40,080 bases of DNA from Gemmatimonadaceae bacterium (GCA_025450035.1 JANWIF010000020.1:1-40080); one strand, 5' to 3'. Positions 14,758 to 23,180 are shown, numbered from the stretch's first letter. Notes: a model not told the origin generated them from the letters alone. Program-made: numbers and translations.

Positions 14758-15640
14758 CGAGCTGCTGCGCCGCTACCTCGAGCAGCGGCGTGAATTGGGA
14801 GAGCAGGAGCTCGTGCTCGATGGGCTGTCGGTGGATGACGTCATGCGACTCATCGGCGCCGGCCGCCCCAAGAGTGCCAGCGACACGGCTGTTGGTGCCA
14901 ATTGGCGCGATTCGCTCCGCGCGGCAGGCGCGGTCGAGTCGACTCCGCTCGCCGACATGCCGGCCGCAACTTCTCCGTCACCGATCGCAGACCGCGGCAT
15001 CATCGACCTGCCACCGGGCATCGTGGTTGGCACGGACGCCCGCGAGCTGTTCGGGGGCGACCTATCCCGGTGTCAGACCATCGACGACGTTGCCGCGTTG
15101 GTGCGCGCCTGCACGAGGTGCGATCTCCACCGCACGGCCAAGAACCCGGTGCCGGGCGAGGGAAGTCCGCACGCACGGCTCGTGTGCGTAGGCGAGGCGC
15201 CAGGCGCCAGCGAGGACGAAACCGGTCGCCCATTTGTTGGCCAGGCGGGCCAGTTACTTACCAAGATTCTGGAGGCGATTAAGTTGAGCCGGGACGATGT
15301 GTTCATCGTCAACGTGCTCAAACACCGTCCACCAGGAAACCGCAACCCGCGTCCCGACGAAGTGGACGCATGCCGGCCGTACCTGGTGCGTCAGCTGGAG
15401 ATCATCCGGCCAACCGTCATCATCGCACTCGGAACGTTCGCCGCGCAGGCGCTGCTCGAGACCAAGTTGTCGATCGGAAAACTGCGCGGTGCGATTCATC
15501 GCTATCACGGGATTCCTGTCGTCGTCACCTATCACCCGGCCGCGCTCCTTCGCAATCCCGCTTGGAAGCGACCCACCTGGGAAGATGTCCAGCTCGCTCG
15601 TCGACTCCTCGATGGCGCAATCGCCGTCCCCCCCCCCTGA
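14747..15640 (+). CDS. Family 4 uracil-DNA glycosylase
   Basis: A 297-residue iron-sulfur uracil-DNA glycosylase that removes deaminated cytosine from DNA. After a variable 110-residue N-terminal extension come Cys122-x2-Cys125 (CTRCDLHRTA), motif A GEAPGASEDETGRPFVGQAG (149 onward), VLKHRPPGNRNP, DACRPYL with Cys209, and HPAALLRNP near 263. The position that is usually a third Fe-S cysteine (K-C-R in Thermus-type enzymes) is His193, exactly 16 residues before Cys209. The gene starts at GTG inside coaBC. Its end overlaps dnaB by 29 bases across a C10 tract that encodes its terminal Pro3. Confidence 0.9.
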   Translation: MRADELLRRYLEQRRELGEQELVLDGLSVDDVMRLIGAGRPKSASDTAVGANWRDSLRAAGAVESTPLADMPAATSPSPIADRGIIDLPPGIVVGTDARELFGGDLSRCQTIDDVAALVRACTRCDLHRTAKNPVPGEGSPHARLVCVGEAPGASEDETGRPFVGQAGQLLTKILEAIKLSRDDVFIVNVLKHRPPGNRNPRPDEVDACRPYLVRQLEIIRPTVIIALGTFAAQALLETKLSIGKLRGAIHRYHGIPVVVTYHPAALLRNPAWKRPTWEDVQLARRLLDGAIAVPPP

Positions 15641-17042
15641 CAGTGATCCCTATCGGGACCGCCGCCCTCCGTATTCGGAGGAGGCGGAAACGGCGGTGCT
15701 CGGCGCCATGCTCATGGACCAGGATGCGATTCTGCGAGCGAGCGAACACGTGGACGACACGATGTTCTATCGCGAGGGGAACCGGCGCATCTTCCGGGCA
15801 ATGGTGTCGATCGCCGAGCGGGGTGACGTGGTCGATCCGCTGCTGTTATCCGAGGAACTCTCGCGGCGCGGCGATCTCGACGCGGCGGGCGGCAAGGACT
15901 ACATCGCGTACCTGGTGGACGCGGTGCCGACGGCGGCCAACGTCGAGTACCATGCGCGCATCGTCAAGGAGAAAGCGCTTCAGCGCCGGCTGATCGAGAC
16001 GTGTACCGCGCTCGTCACCGAAGCGTACGAAGGGAGGAGCACCGCCGCCGAGTTGCTCGACGAGGCCGAGCAGCGGGTGTTCCAGGTGAGTCAGCAGCGC
16101 GGCATGCAGGGCTTCACGCGCATCAAAGAGTTGATGTGGCCCACGATGGAGCGCATCGAAGCGCTGCAACGCGGCGGAAAGACCATCACCGGTGTGCCGA
16201 GCGGATTCAGCGATCTCGATGAGTTGACCTCGGGCTTCCAGCCCGCCGATCTCGTGATCGTGGCTGCTCGTCCGTCGATGGGAAAGACGTCGTTCGTGCT
16301 CAACGTTGCACAGTACGCCGCGATCGAGAAGAACATACCCGTTGCGGTGTTCTCCTTGGAGATGAGCAAGGAATCGCTCGTGCAGCGCATGCTCACTGCC
16401 GAGGCGCGCGTCGACGCGCAGCGCCTGCGCAAAGGCATGTTGCGCGACGACGATTTCACTCGCATGGCGCGCGCGGCGGGTACGCTGAGCGCCGCGCCGA
16501 TCTGGATCGACGATTCGGCAGGGATCTCACTGCTCGAGATCCGATCCAAGGCGCGCCGACTGCGCGCCGATGCGAAGGTCGAGCTCATTATTCTGGACTA
16601 CCTGCAGCTCATCGCGGGTCCGACCAATTCCGAGAGCAGACAACAGGAGATCAGTGCGATCTCGCGCTCGCTCAAGGCGCTGGCCAAGGAGCTGAACGTC
16701 CCAGTGGTCGCGCTGTCGCAATTGTCCCGCGCGCCCGAGCAGCGCGCGGGCGATCACCGGCCGCAGTTATCCGACCTTCGCGAGTCGGGCGCCATCGAGC
16801 AGGACGCGGACCTTGTGATGTTCATCTACCGCCAGGAATTGTACGACGGTCCCACGGACAAAGATGGCAACTCGCTCGAAGGTCGCGCCGAGGTGATTAT
16901 CGGCAAGCAGCGCAACGGTCCGGTCGGGTTCGTCAACCTGTTCTTCCACAAAGCGTACACGCGCTTCGAGAACTACAGTGCCAGGAAGGAAGGGGGAGGG
17001 GGAGGGGGAGGAGGAGGGGGCGGAGGAGGGGGCGGATCGTGA
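15612..17042 (+). CDS. dnaB: Replicative DNA helicase DnaB
   Basis: A 476-residue hexameric replicative helicase. The N-terminal primase-interacting domain begins PPYSEEAETAVLGAML. The RecA-like motor has Walker A ARPSMGKTS (about 219-227), SLEMSKESLVQRML, Walker B LIILDYLQLI, and QLSRAPEQR with the LSDLRESGAIEQDADLVMFIYR segment. No intein is present. ATG 15612 lies inside udg and gives the normal family start. The second to tenth codons contain the C10 tract. The C-terminus ends in about 16 glycines and a serine, encoded by a purine-rich repeat, which is not a usual DnaB tail. It is followed 21 bases later by radA. Confidence 0.96.
   Translation: MAQSPSPPPDSDPYRDRRPPYSEEAETAVLGAMLMDQDAILRASEHVDDTMFYREGNRRIFRAMVSIAERGDVVDPLLLSEELSRRGDLDAAGGKDYIAYLVDAVPTAANVEYHARIVKEKALQRRLIETCTALVTEAYEGRSTAAELLDEAEQRVFQVSQQRGMQGFTRIKELMWPTMERIEALQRGGKTITGVPSGFSDLDELTSGFQPADLVIVAARPSMGKTSFVLNVAQYAAIEKNIPVAVFSLEMSKESLVQRMLTAEARVDAQRLRKGMLRDDDFTRMARAAGTLSAAPIWIDDSAGISLLEIRSKARRLRADAKVELIILDYLQLIAGPTNSESRQQEISAISRSLKALAKELNVPVVALSQLSRAPEQRAGDHRPQLSDLRESGAIEQDADLVMFIYRQELYDGPTDKDGNSLEGRAEVIIGKQRNGPVGFVNLFFHKAYTRFENYSARKEGGGGGGGGGGGGGGGS
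15628..15637 (+). repeat. C10 tract in the udg/dnaB overlap
   Basis: Ten C bases are read as Pro3 before the udg stop and, in another frame, as Pro codons of the DnaB N-terminus. A slip would change both genes at once. Confidence 0.9.
16983..17036 (+). repeat. Purine-rich G-quadruplex-like repeat at the dnaB 3' end
   Basis: The first 38 bases (16983-17020) are all purine, with repeated GGGGGA units, then GGAGGAGGGGGCGG. Several G5 blocks separated by single A bases satisfy the usual four-G-run quadruplex pattern. It encodes the poly-Gly tail of DnaB. Confidence 0.8.
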
Positions 17043-17063
17043 GACGGCATCACCCGGGCATCC

Positions 17064-18455
17064 GTGCCGACTAAGGTCCGCACCGTCTATCGTTGCACCG
17101 ACTGCGGCGCCGAACACTTGCGTTGGGCGGGACGCTGCGACACGTGCGGCGCGTGGAACAGTCTCGTCGAAGAGACGACGGCGCCGTCCTCGGCGGAGCG
17201 GGCGCGGCGGCCGGCGTTGCCCGGCGGTGCGCCGGCCGCCACCACTCGGTTAGGCGACGTCGAAGGCGTGGAGCACGGGCGTCTGCGCACCGCGATCGAT
17301 GAATTCGACTTCGTCCTCGGCGGCGGCATCGTCCCCGGCTCGATGATACTCATTGGCGGCGAGCCGGGCATCGGAAAATCGACCCTGCTGCTCCAGGTCG
17401 CGGCGCGCTTGCAGGAACGCGGGCAGCGCACGATGTACGTGTCCGGCGAAGAGTCGCCGTTGCAGGTGCGCTTGCGCGCCGATCGGCTCGCGGGGAACGC
17501 GCGCGACGTGGAGCTGCTCGCCGAAACGCGGCTCGAGACCATTCTCGCGACCGCGCGAAGTCTGGCGCCGCACGTCGTGGTCATCGACTCCATCCAGACG
17601 ATGATGACCGATGAGCTGGAGGGCGCTCCGGGCAGTGTTGGGCAGGTGCGCGAATGCGCGGCACGACTGATGCGCTACGCGAAAGACAGCGGGGCAGCCG
17701 TGCTCGTCGTTGGGCACGTGACCAAGGGCGGGGGCATCGCGGGTCCGAAAACCCTCGAGCATATCGTCGATACCGTGCTGTACTTCGAGGGGGAGAGCTC
17801 GGCCGATCATCGCGTGCTCCGGGCCACGAAAAATCGTTTTGGCGGCGTGGACGAGATCGGCGTGTTTCGCATGACCGAGCAGGGTCTGGTGGGTGTGGAG
17901 AATCCGTCCGAGCTGTTCCTGGGCCAGCGCCACGGCGCCGTACCCGGAAGCGCGACCACCGCGCTCATGGAAGGCACGCGCCCCCTGATGGTGGAAGTCC
18001 AGGGGCTTGCGGCGAAAGCGAGTTTCGGAACGCCGCAGCGCGTGGCCACGGGATTCGATGCACGACGGCTGGCGTTGTTGCTCGCGGTGCTCGACAAGCG
18101 CGCGGGCCTGCCCTTCTGGGAGCTCGACGTGTTCGTGAACGTCGTGGGCGGACTACGCGTGCGCGAACCGGCCGGCGACCTGGCGGTCGCGGTGGCGCTC
18201 GCATCGAGCGTCTACGACCGCGCGCTCCCACCGGATGCGGTGTTTTTCGGCGAAGTGGGATTGGCTGGCGAAATTCGCCCCGTGTCGCAGGCCGAGCGGC
18301 GCATTGCCGAGGCGGAAAAGATGGGGATGCGCAGCGTGTACCTCGCCGAGCACAGCCTTCCCGCGGGCACGCAGGGAACAGGCGCCGCCCAACGGGCCGC
18401 GTTAGTCGTCGGTGTGGCGAGCGTCCTCGTGCTCTTCGACCGGCTGTTCGTATGA
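17064..18455 (+). CDS. radA: DNA repair protein RadA
   Basis: A 463-residue RadA/Sms branch-migration ATPase of recombinational repair. It shows the N-terminal zinc finger Cys11-x2-Cys14 and Cys25-x2-Cys28, Walker A GGEPGIGKST (about 99-108), YVSGEES, VVIDSIQTM, the RadA-specific KNRFG motif, and a Lon-like C-terminal domain (FVNVVGGLRVREPAGDLAVA). GTG at 17064 gives the standard start just before the zinc finger. The stop overlaps ispD by four bases (ATGA). Family length is normal. Confidence 0.96.
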   Translation: MPTKVRTVYRCTDCGAEHLRWAGRCDTCGAWNSLVEETTAPSSAERARRPALPGGAPAATTRLGDVEGVEHGRLRTAIDEFDFVLGGGIVPGSMILIGGEPGIGKSTLLLQVAARLQERGQRTMYVSGEESPLQVRLRADRLAGNARDVELLAETRLETILATARSLAPHVVVIDSIQTMMTDELEGAPGSVGQVRECAARLMRYAKDSGAAVLVVGHVTKGGGIAGPKTLEHIVDTVLYFEGESSADHRVLRATKNRFGGVDEIGVFRMTEQGLVGVENPSELFLGQRHGAVPGSATTALMEGTRPLMVEVQGLAAKASFGTPQRVATGFDARRLALLLAVLDKRAGLPFWELDVFVNVVGGLRVREPAGDLAVAVALASSVYDRALPPDAVFFGEVGLAGEIRPVSQAERRIAEAEKMGMRSVYLAEHSLPAGTQGTGAAQRAALVVGVASVLVLFDRLFV

Positions 18456-19147
18456 CCGCGACCGCCGACGTCGGCGTGGTGATTGTAGCCGCGGGCGCGG
18501 GTGCCCGCACCGGAAGCACCGAGCTCAAACAGTTTCGTTGGGTGGCCGGCAAACCCATGCTCCTGCACAGCGTGCAACTGTTCATGGAACGCGCCGACGT
18601 CGCCGTCGTGATCGTGGTGCTGCCGCGTTCACACGCGGGCGATCCGCCGCCCTGGCTCTTTCAGTGCGACGTGGATCGGCTGCTGGTGTCCACCGGCGGA
18701 CGCGAGCGCGGCGATTCCGTCTATGCGGGACTCGAGGACTTGCCACCCGAAGTGCGCATCGTCCTCGTGCACGATGCGGCGCGCCCACTTGTCGACGCCG
18801 GCACAATCGAGCGGGTGGTGGTCGCGGCCCGGGCCGGCACTGGCGCGGTGGCCGCCGTGCCCGTCACCGATACGCTCAAGGAAGTTGATGACGCGGGGCG
18901 CGTGGTGCGTACCGTTGAGCGTTCACGTCTGTGGCGCGCCCAAACGCCGCAGGGCTTTCCACGCGACATGATCGAGCAAGCCTACGTCGACGCTCGTGCG
19001 AACCAGATCGCCGCGACCGACGACGCCGCATTGTGCGAGCGCCTGGGGATGCCCGTGGTCATCGTCCGCGGAAGCGAACGCGCGATGAAGGTGACCGAGG
19101 AAGCCGACTTCGCCCGGCTCGAGGCGCTCGCGCCACTACCGGAATGA
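18452..19147 (+). CDS. ispD: 2-C-methyl-D-erythritol 4-phosphate cytidylyltransferase
   Basis: A 231-residue enzyme of the MEP isoprenoid pathway that makes CDP-methylerythritol from CTP and MEP. The nucleotide loop is VVIVAAGAGARTGS followed by LKQFRWVAGKPML. Other family parts are GGRERGDSVYAGL, VLVHDAARPLV, VPVTDTLKEV, RAQTPQGF and ATDDAALCERLG. Overlaps with radA and the next gene are both ATGA. Its partner ispF is not adjacent in this window. Confidence 0.94.
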   Translation: MTATADVGVVIVAAGAGARTGSTELKQFRWVAGKPMLLHSVQLFMERADVAVVIVVLPRSHAGDPPPWLFQCDVDRLLVSTGGRERGDSVYAGLEDLPPEVRIVLVHDAARPLVDAGTIERVVVAARAGTGAVAAVPVTDTLKEVDDAGRVVRTVERSRLWRAQTPQGFPRDMIEQAYVDARANQIAATDDAALCERLGMPVVIVRGSERAMKVTEEADFARLEALAPLPE

Positions 19148-19815
19148 CCGCGCCGCCGCTCGCCGTCCCTTTCTGGTCGCCCGCCGAAATCCAGCACGCG
19201 ATCCCGGCGACCATTGCCCACCTGCACGCGCGCCATGTTCTGGCGTATCCCACCGAAACCGTGTACGGCTTTGGCGGCGCCGTCGATGATCAGTCGGTGG
19301 CTGCGCTGGTACAGCTCAAGTCGCGGCCGCCGGGCAAACCGTTCTTGATTCTTGTCGCGTCGAGCGACATGGTGTCGCGCTACGACCTGCGGCTAACGGG
19401 ATACGCCGCGCGTCTCGCCGCGCGCCACTGGCCGGGTCCGCTCACGCTCGTCCTGCCGGGCGGCGACCGCCGCGTCCCCGACCGCCTGCGAGGTCCTGAG
19501 GGAGGAATCGCCGTGCGGTGGACGTCGCATCCGTCGCTCGCACGCCTGCTCCTCGCCTATGGCGATCCGATCACATCGACGAGCGCCAACAGGCCCGGCG
19601 TACCGCCCGCAATGCGGTCGCGGGAAATTGAACAGCAGTGGGCGGATGCCATCGGCCGCGGCGCGTTGCGCGTGTTGGACGGAGGACGCCTCACCCCATC
19701 CGCGCCATCGACTGTTGTAGATTGCATGGGGAGGCGCCCACGGGTGATTCGTCCGGGAGCGATCTCCTCCGCGACGCTGCGCGAAAGCGTGCTCGATATC
19801 ATCGGAGACCAGTGA
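19144..19815 (+). CDS. L-threonylcarbamoyladenylate synthase (Sua5/YrdC/TsaC family)
   Basis: A 223-residue YrdC-domain enzyme that activates threonine, bicarbonate and ATP for the t6A37 modification of ANN-reading tRNAs. Motifs are LAYPTETVYGFGG, KSRPPGKPFLILVAS, HWPGPLTLVLPG, SHPSLARLLLAYGDPITSTSANRPG and STVVDC near the end. It lacks the extra C-terminal Sua5 domain, so it is of the shorter TsaC-like form. The adjacency to a YwlE-type phosphatase repeats the ywlC-ywlE neighbourhood of Bacillus. Confidence 0.92.
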   Translation: MTAPPLAVPFWSPAEIQHAIPATIAHLHARHVLAYPTETVYGFGGAVDDQSVAALVQLKSRPPGKPFLILVASSDMVSRYDLRLTGYAARLAARHWPGPLTLVLPGGDRRVPDRLRGPEGGIAVRWTSHPSLARLLLAYGDPITSTSANRPGVPPAMRSREIEQQWADAIGRGALRVLDGGRLTPSAPSTVVDCMGRRPRVIRPGAISSATLRESVLDIIGDQ

Positions 19816-20291
19816 ATCCCATTCGAGTGCTGTTCGTTTGCACCGGCAACACGTGCCGGAGTGCCATGGCTGAAGTCATCGCGCACGGCATCGCACACGA
19901 ACGCGGTCTCGCCGACATCGAGTTCGGCAGCGCGGGCACGGCCGCGTGGGAGGGTGCACCCGCGTCCGACGGCGCGATGCTCGTGTGTCTCGAGCGACAG
20001 ACGGATCTCTCGACGCATCACGCGCGTCTGGTCACGCCCGACCTGCTGCAGCAGTACGATCTCGTCCTGGCGATGGGACCGCATCACGTCGAGCGGCTCG
20101 AAGCGTTGGGCGCGCGCGGAAAGGCGCATCTCATCACCACGTACGCTTCACGCGGCGCGAGCGATCGCCCGAGCGGCGATCCGTTCGGCGGCGAGTTGGA
20201 CCTGTATCGCGAGACGTTCGAGGAGCTCCATCGCGAACTTCGTTTGGTGCTCGAGCGCATCGCCGCGGAACGGACCCCAGGCGTATCGTGA
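19812..20291 (+). CDS. Low-molecular-weight protein (arginine) phosphatase, YwlE-like
   Basis: A 159-residue LMW phosphatase. The P-loop is VCTGNTCRSAMAE with the catalytic Cys and Arg, and the general-acid loop is SGDPFGGELDLYRE. The Thr in GNTC matches Bacillus YwlE, where this residue favours phospho-arginine over phospho-tyrosine (LMW-PTPs usually have a bulkier Ile). The predicted substrate is therefore phospho-arginine, but no McsB-type arginine kinase is in view. The GTG start overlaps the preceding stop (GTGA), as does the next gene's. Confidence 0.88.
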   Translation: MNPIRVLFVCTGNTCRSAMAEVIAHGIAHERGLADIEFGSAGTAAWEGAPASDGAMLVCLERQTDLSTHHARLVTPDLLQQYDLVLAMGPHHVERLEALGARGKAHLITTYASRGASDRPSGDPFGGELDLYRETFEELHRELRLVLERIAAERTPGVS

Positions 20292-21106
20292 GCACGCGCC
20301 CGGGCCGCCTCGTGTTGCTCGGCCACCCTGTACGCCACTCGCTGTCTCCGGTGCTGCAGAACGCGGCGCTCCGTGCGGCTGGTGTGCCACTCACGTACGA
20401 GGCGTTGGACGTCGCGCCCGACGAATTGCTCACGGCCTTGCGCACGCTCGCCGAGTCATGGGCCGCGGGCAACGTCACCATTCCGCACAAGGAATCGGTG
20501 GCCGAGCTCTGCACGCGTCGCACTCCGCTCGCTGACCGTGTTGGTGCCGTCAACACCTTCTGGTTCGAGGACGACGGCGCGCTGGTGGGTGACAACACCG
20601 ACGTGGGCGGTTTCGATTTTCTCACGCGGCACGTGTTGGGCGCGATTCCGTCGGGAGTGCACGTCGCGGTACTCGGCGCCGGCGGCGGGGCGGCGGCGGT
20701 GCTCACCGCTATCTCCGAATGGCCCGATGCTCGAGTGACGTTGTGCAGTCGCACCGCGGAGCGTCGCGAGCGGCTGGCTGCGCGGCACCCGGTGGTGACG
20801 CACACCACGTCAGATTCGATAGATGCCGTACAAGATTGCGCGATACTGGTGAACACGACGCCGGTTGGACTCACCGACGACACGATGCCGCTGCGCGTGT
20901 CCGCACTCGGGCCCGGCACGGCCGTACTCGATCTGGTCTACCGACCCGGCGAGACGGCGCTGGTACGCGCGGCCCGAGAGCGGGGACTGCTTGCCGGTGA
21001 CGGTCTTCGGATGCTGGTGGAGCAGGGCGCGCTCGCCTTCGAGCGTTGGCTCGGCCAGCCAGCACCGCGCGCCGCCATGTGGAGCGCGGTGTGCGAGAAC
21101 AGCTGA
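20288..21106 (+). CDS. aroE: Shikimate dehydrogenase (NADP+)
   Basis: A 272-residue enzyme reducing 3-dehydroshikimate to shikimate for aromatic amino acid synthesis. The substrate site has LLGHPVRHSLSPVLQNAAL, Lys68 in NVTIPHK and Asp105 in NTDVGGF. The nucleotide fold has VLGAGGGAAAVL, with SRTAERRE following the second strand. The C-terminal segment GDGLRMLVEQGALAFERW is typical. GTG 20288 gives the GTGA overlap with the phosphatase gene. The TGA stop shares its A with the ATG of comF. Confidence 0.94.
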   Translation: MSTRPGRLVLLGHPVRHSLSPVLQNAALRAAGVPLTYEALDVAPDELLTALRTLAESWAAGNVTIPHKESVAELCTRRTPLADRVGAVNTFWFEDDGALVGDNTDVGGFDFLTRHVLGAIPSGVHVAVLGAGGGAAAVLTAISEWPDARVTLCSRTAERRERLAARHPVVTHTTSDSIDAVQDCAILVNTTPVGLTDDTMPLRVSALGPGTAVLDLVYRPGETALVRAARERGLLAGDGLRMLVEQGALAFERWLGQPAPRAAMWSAVCENS

Positions 21107-21876
21107 TGCGGTTCGCGCATTTGGCGCGCGTGCGCGAACGCGCCGTCGTCGCGGGAGCCGCGCTTGCCGACCTCTTCTTTCCAAGATCGTGCGTGTCGTG
21201 CGAACGCTTGCTCGACGCCGGCGGCCGCGATCTGGTGTGCGGCAGATGTTGGGCACGCGTGCACGACCTGCCGTATCCGCGCTGCGACCGGTGTGGTCAT
21301 CCGCTGGCGCGCGAACACTGTGCCTGGTGCCCGCTGCTCCCGCCGTTCGTGCGCGCCGCACGCTCGGTGTGTTGGATTCCGGGCGAGACAGCGGGCGCGA
21401 TCGTGCACGCGCTCAAGTATCGTGGCTGGCGCGGGGTCGCGGAGGGAATGGCGACGCGCATGGCGCGCCTCGCGTGGCCGTCTGATGTGGTGTCGGAGCG
21501 CACGGCGCTCGTGCCCGTGCCGCTCGCGGCCACCCGAGAACGCGAGCGCGGCTACAATCAGAGCACGCTGCTTGCGTATGCACTCGGCGCTCGGTGGCGC
21601 GTTCCGGTGTGGCCGCGATGCGTGGAGCGCACGCGCCGCACGTCCACGCAAACGCGGTTGACACGGGAGGAGAGGCGTCGCAACGTTTCGGGCGCCTTTG
21701 GCGTGCCGTTGGACGCGCAATCGTCGCTGCGCGGCGCCCATGTGGTGCTGGTAGATGATGTGATCACCACCGGGGCCACGCTCGGCGCATGCGCTGGCGC
21801 GCTGTTCGATGCCGGCGCGCGCATCATTAGCATCGTGACCTTTGGCCGCGCCCCGGCAATCGGCGATCGCGGCTGA
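21106..21876 (+). CDS. ComF-family phosphoribosyltransferase-like protein
   Basis: A 256-residue ComF/GntX-type protein. An N-terminal zinc-binding part carries several CxxC pairs (CVSCERLL, CGRCW, CDRCGHPL, CAWC). The PRTase domain has the PRPP loop VVLVDDVITTGATLGAC and ERERGYNQSTLLAYALG. ComF proteins are linked to DNA uptake in competent bacteria, but homologues are widespread in species with no shown competence. A GTG 60 bases upstream is in frame, but ATG 21106 directly follows the aroE stop and starts the conserved part. Last gene of the long operon. Confidence 0.9.
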   Translation: MRFAHLARVRERAVVAGAALADLFFPRSCVSCERLLDAGGRDLVCGRCWARVHDLPYPRCDRCGHPLAREHCAWCPLLPPFVRAARSVCWIPGETAGAIVHALKYRGWRGVAEGMATRMARLAWPSDVVSERTALVPVPLAATRERERGYNQSTLLAYALGARWRVPVWPRCVERTRRTSTQTRLTREERRRNVSGAFGVPLDAQSSLRGAHVVLVDDVITTGATLGACAGALFDAGARIISIVTFGRAPAIGDRG

Positions 21877-21897
21877 CTGACAGGAGCACACTTCGAC

Positions 21898-22911
21898 ATG
21901 GCTATTCGTGTAGGGATCAACGGTTTTGGCCGGATCGGGCGGCAAGTGATTCGCGCCGCGGCGGAGCAGCGTATCGCAGATCTCGAGTTCGTCGCGGTCA
22001 ACGATCTCACGGACACCAAGACACTGGCGCATCTCTTCAAGTACGACTCCGTGCATCGCACGTACAAAGGTGAGGTCACGCACGGCGACGGAGTGATTCG
22101 GGTCGACGGGCGAGACATCGCCGTGTTGGCGGAAAAGGATCCCGCCACGCTGCCGTGGAAGAAACTCGGCGTCGACCTGGTGCTCGAATCCACGGGCAAG
22201 TTCACCAAGGCCGACGATGCGCGAAAGCATATCACCGCAGGCGCCCGCAAGGTGGTCATCTCCGCTCCGGGGAAAAACGAAGACATCACGATCGTGATGG
22301 GCGTGAACCACGATGCGTATGATGCCCAACGGCACACCATCATCTCGAACGCATCGTGCACCACGAATTGCCTGGTGCCGATGGTCAAGGTGATCCTCGA
22401 CGCCTTCGGGATTCGCCACGCATCGATGACCACTGTGCACAGCTACACCAACGATCAACACGTGCTCGACCTGCCGCACAAGGATCTGCGGCGCGCACGC
22501 GCGGCGGCGGTCTCGATGATCCCCACCACGACCGGAGCGGCCAAGGCCACGTCGCTCGTGTTACCGGAGTTGAAGGGAAAGATCGACGGCATCTCCATCC
22601 GCGTTCCCACACCCGATGTGTCGTTCACCGACCTGGTGGTCGAGGTGGAGCGCGCGACGACCGTCGCCGGCGTGAATGCGGCGTTCCGTAAGGCATCCGA
22701 GAGCGGGCCGCTGGCGCCGTATCTGCAGTACACCGAAGAAGAGCTGGTCTCCTCGGACTTTATCGGGAACCCCCGCTCCTGCATCATCGACGCGAAGACG
22801 ACCAACGTGATCGATGGAACGCTGGTGCATGCGGCGGGATGGTACGACAACGAATGGGGCTACGCCTCGCGTTGCGTGGACCTGCTGCGGTACATCGGCG
22901 CCCGCCTGTGA
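21898..22911 (+). CDS. gap: Glyceraldehyde-3-phosphate dehydrogenase
   Basis: A 337-residue glycolytic enzyme oxidising glyceraldehyde-3-phosphate to 1,3-bisphosphoglycerate. The NAD fold is GINGFGRIGRQ, with NDL after the second strand pointing to NAD. The active-site Cys154 is in SNASCTTNCLVP and His181 in TTVHSYTNDQ. Length is normal. A strong AGGAG ribosome site precedes ATG 21898. It heads the gap-orf-pgk-tpiA cluster, overlapping the next gene by GTGA. No promoter of the type seen elsewhere was found in the 21-base gap, so one may lie within comF. Confidence 0.97.
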   Translation: MAIRVGINGFGRIGRQVIRAAAEQRIADLEFVAVNDLTDTKTLAHLFKYDSVHRTYKGEVTHGDGVIRVDGRDIAVLAEKDPATLPWKKLGVDLVLESTGKFTKADDARKHITAGARKVVISAPGKNEDITIVMGVNHDAYDAQRHTIISNASCTTNCLVPMVKVILDAFGIRHASMTTVHSYTNDQHVLDLPHKDLRRARAAAVSMIPTTTGAAKATSLVLPELKGKIDGISIRVPTPDVSFTDLVVEVERATTVAGVNAAFRKASESGPLAPYLQYTEEELVSSDFIGNPRSCIIDAKTTNVIDGTLVHAAGWYDNEWGYASRCVDLLRYIGARL

Positions 22912-23180
22912 GCGGGCGCGTCGGGCCGGACGCGCGCCGCCGCGACCTGACGGCCATGCTCATCCTGCTCGCGGGCGCGGCCGTGGCAATGTACGGCTAC
23001 CTCGAGTTGCACGTCATGGCCACCCGTCCTATTGCGCGCGTGACGGGTGAACAGGCGATCCAACGCGCGTTCTCGTATACCGACGTGATGTACGTGGGAT
23101 TGGGAATCATGGGCGTGGGTGTCTGCGTCGTGATCTGGTCGGCGTGGCGCTATCATCGCCGTACGGACCCGTCGGCCTGA
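22908..23180 (+). CDS. Small two-helix membrane protein of unknown function
   Basis: A 90-residue protein between gap and pgk. Two hydrophobic segments are clear: LTAMLILLAGAAVAMYGYL at about 15-33 and DVMYVGLGIMGVGVCVVIWSAW at about 60-82. A short polar loop lies between them, and there is a basic RYHRRTD tail. I do not recognise the family. The GTG start gives a GTGA overlap with gap, and the stop is three bases before pgk, so it is firmly embedded in the glycolytic operon. A role at the membrane connected to central metabolism is possible but not supported by motifs. Confidence 0.8.
   Translation: MSGRVGPDARRRDLTAMLILLAGAAVAMYGYLELHVMATRPIARVTGEQAIQRAFSYTDVMYVGLGIMGVGVCVVIWSAWRYHRRTDPSA

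Noticed and set aside
15612-17042. An intein in DnaB
   Set aside because: The helicase motifs run on without the N- or C-terminal splice blocks and the length is ordinary apart from the Gly tail.
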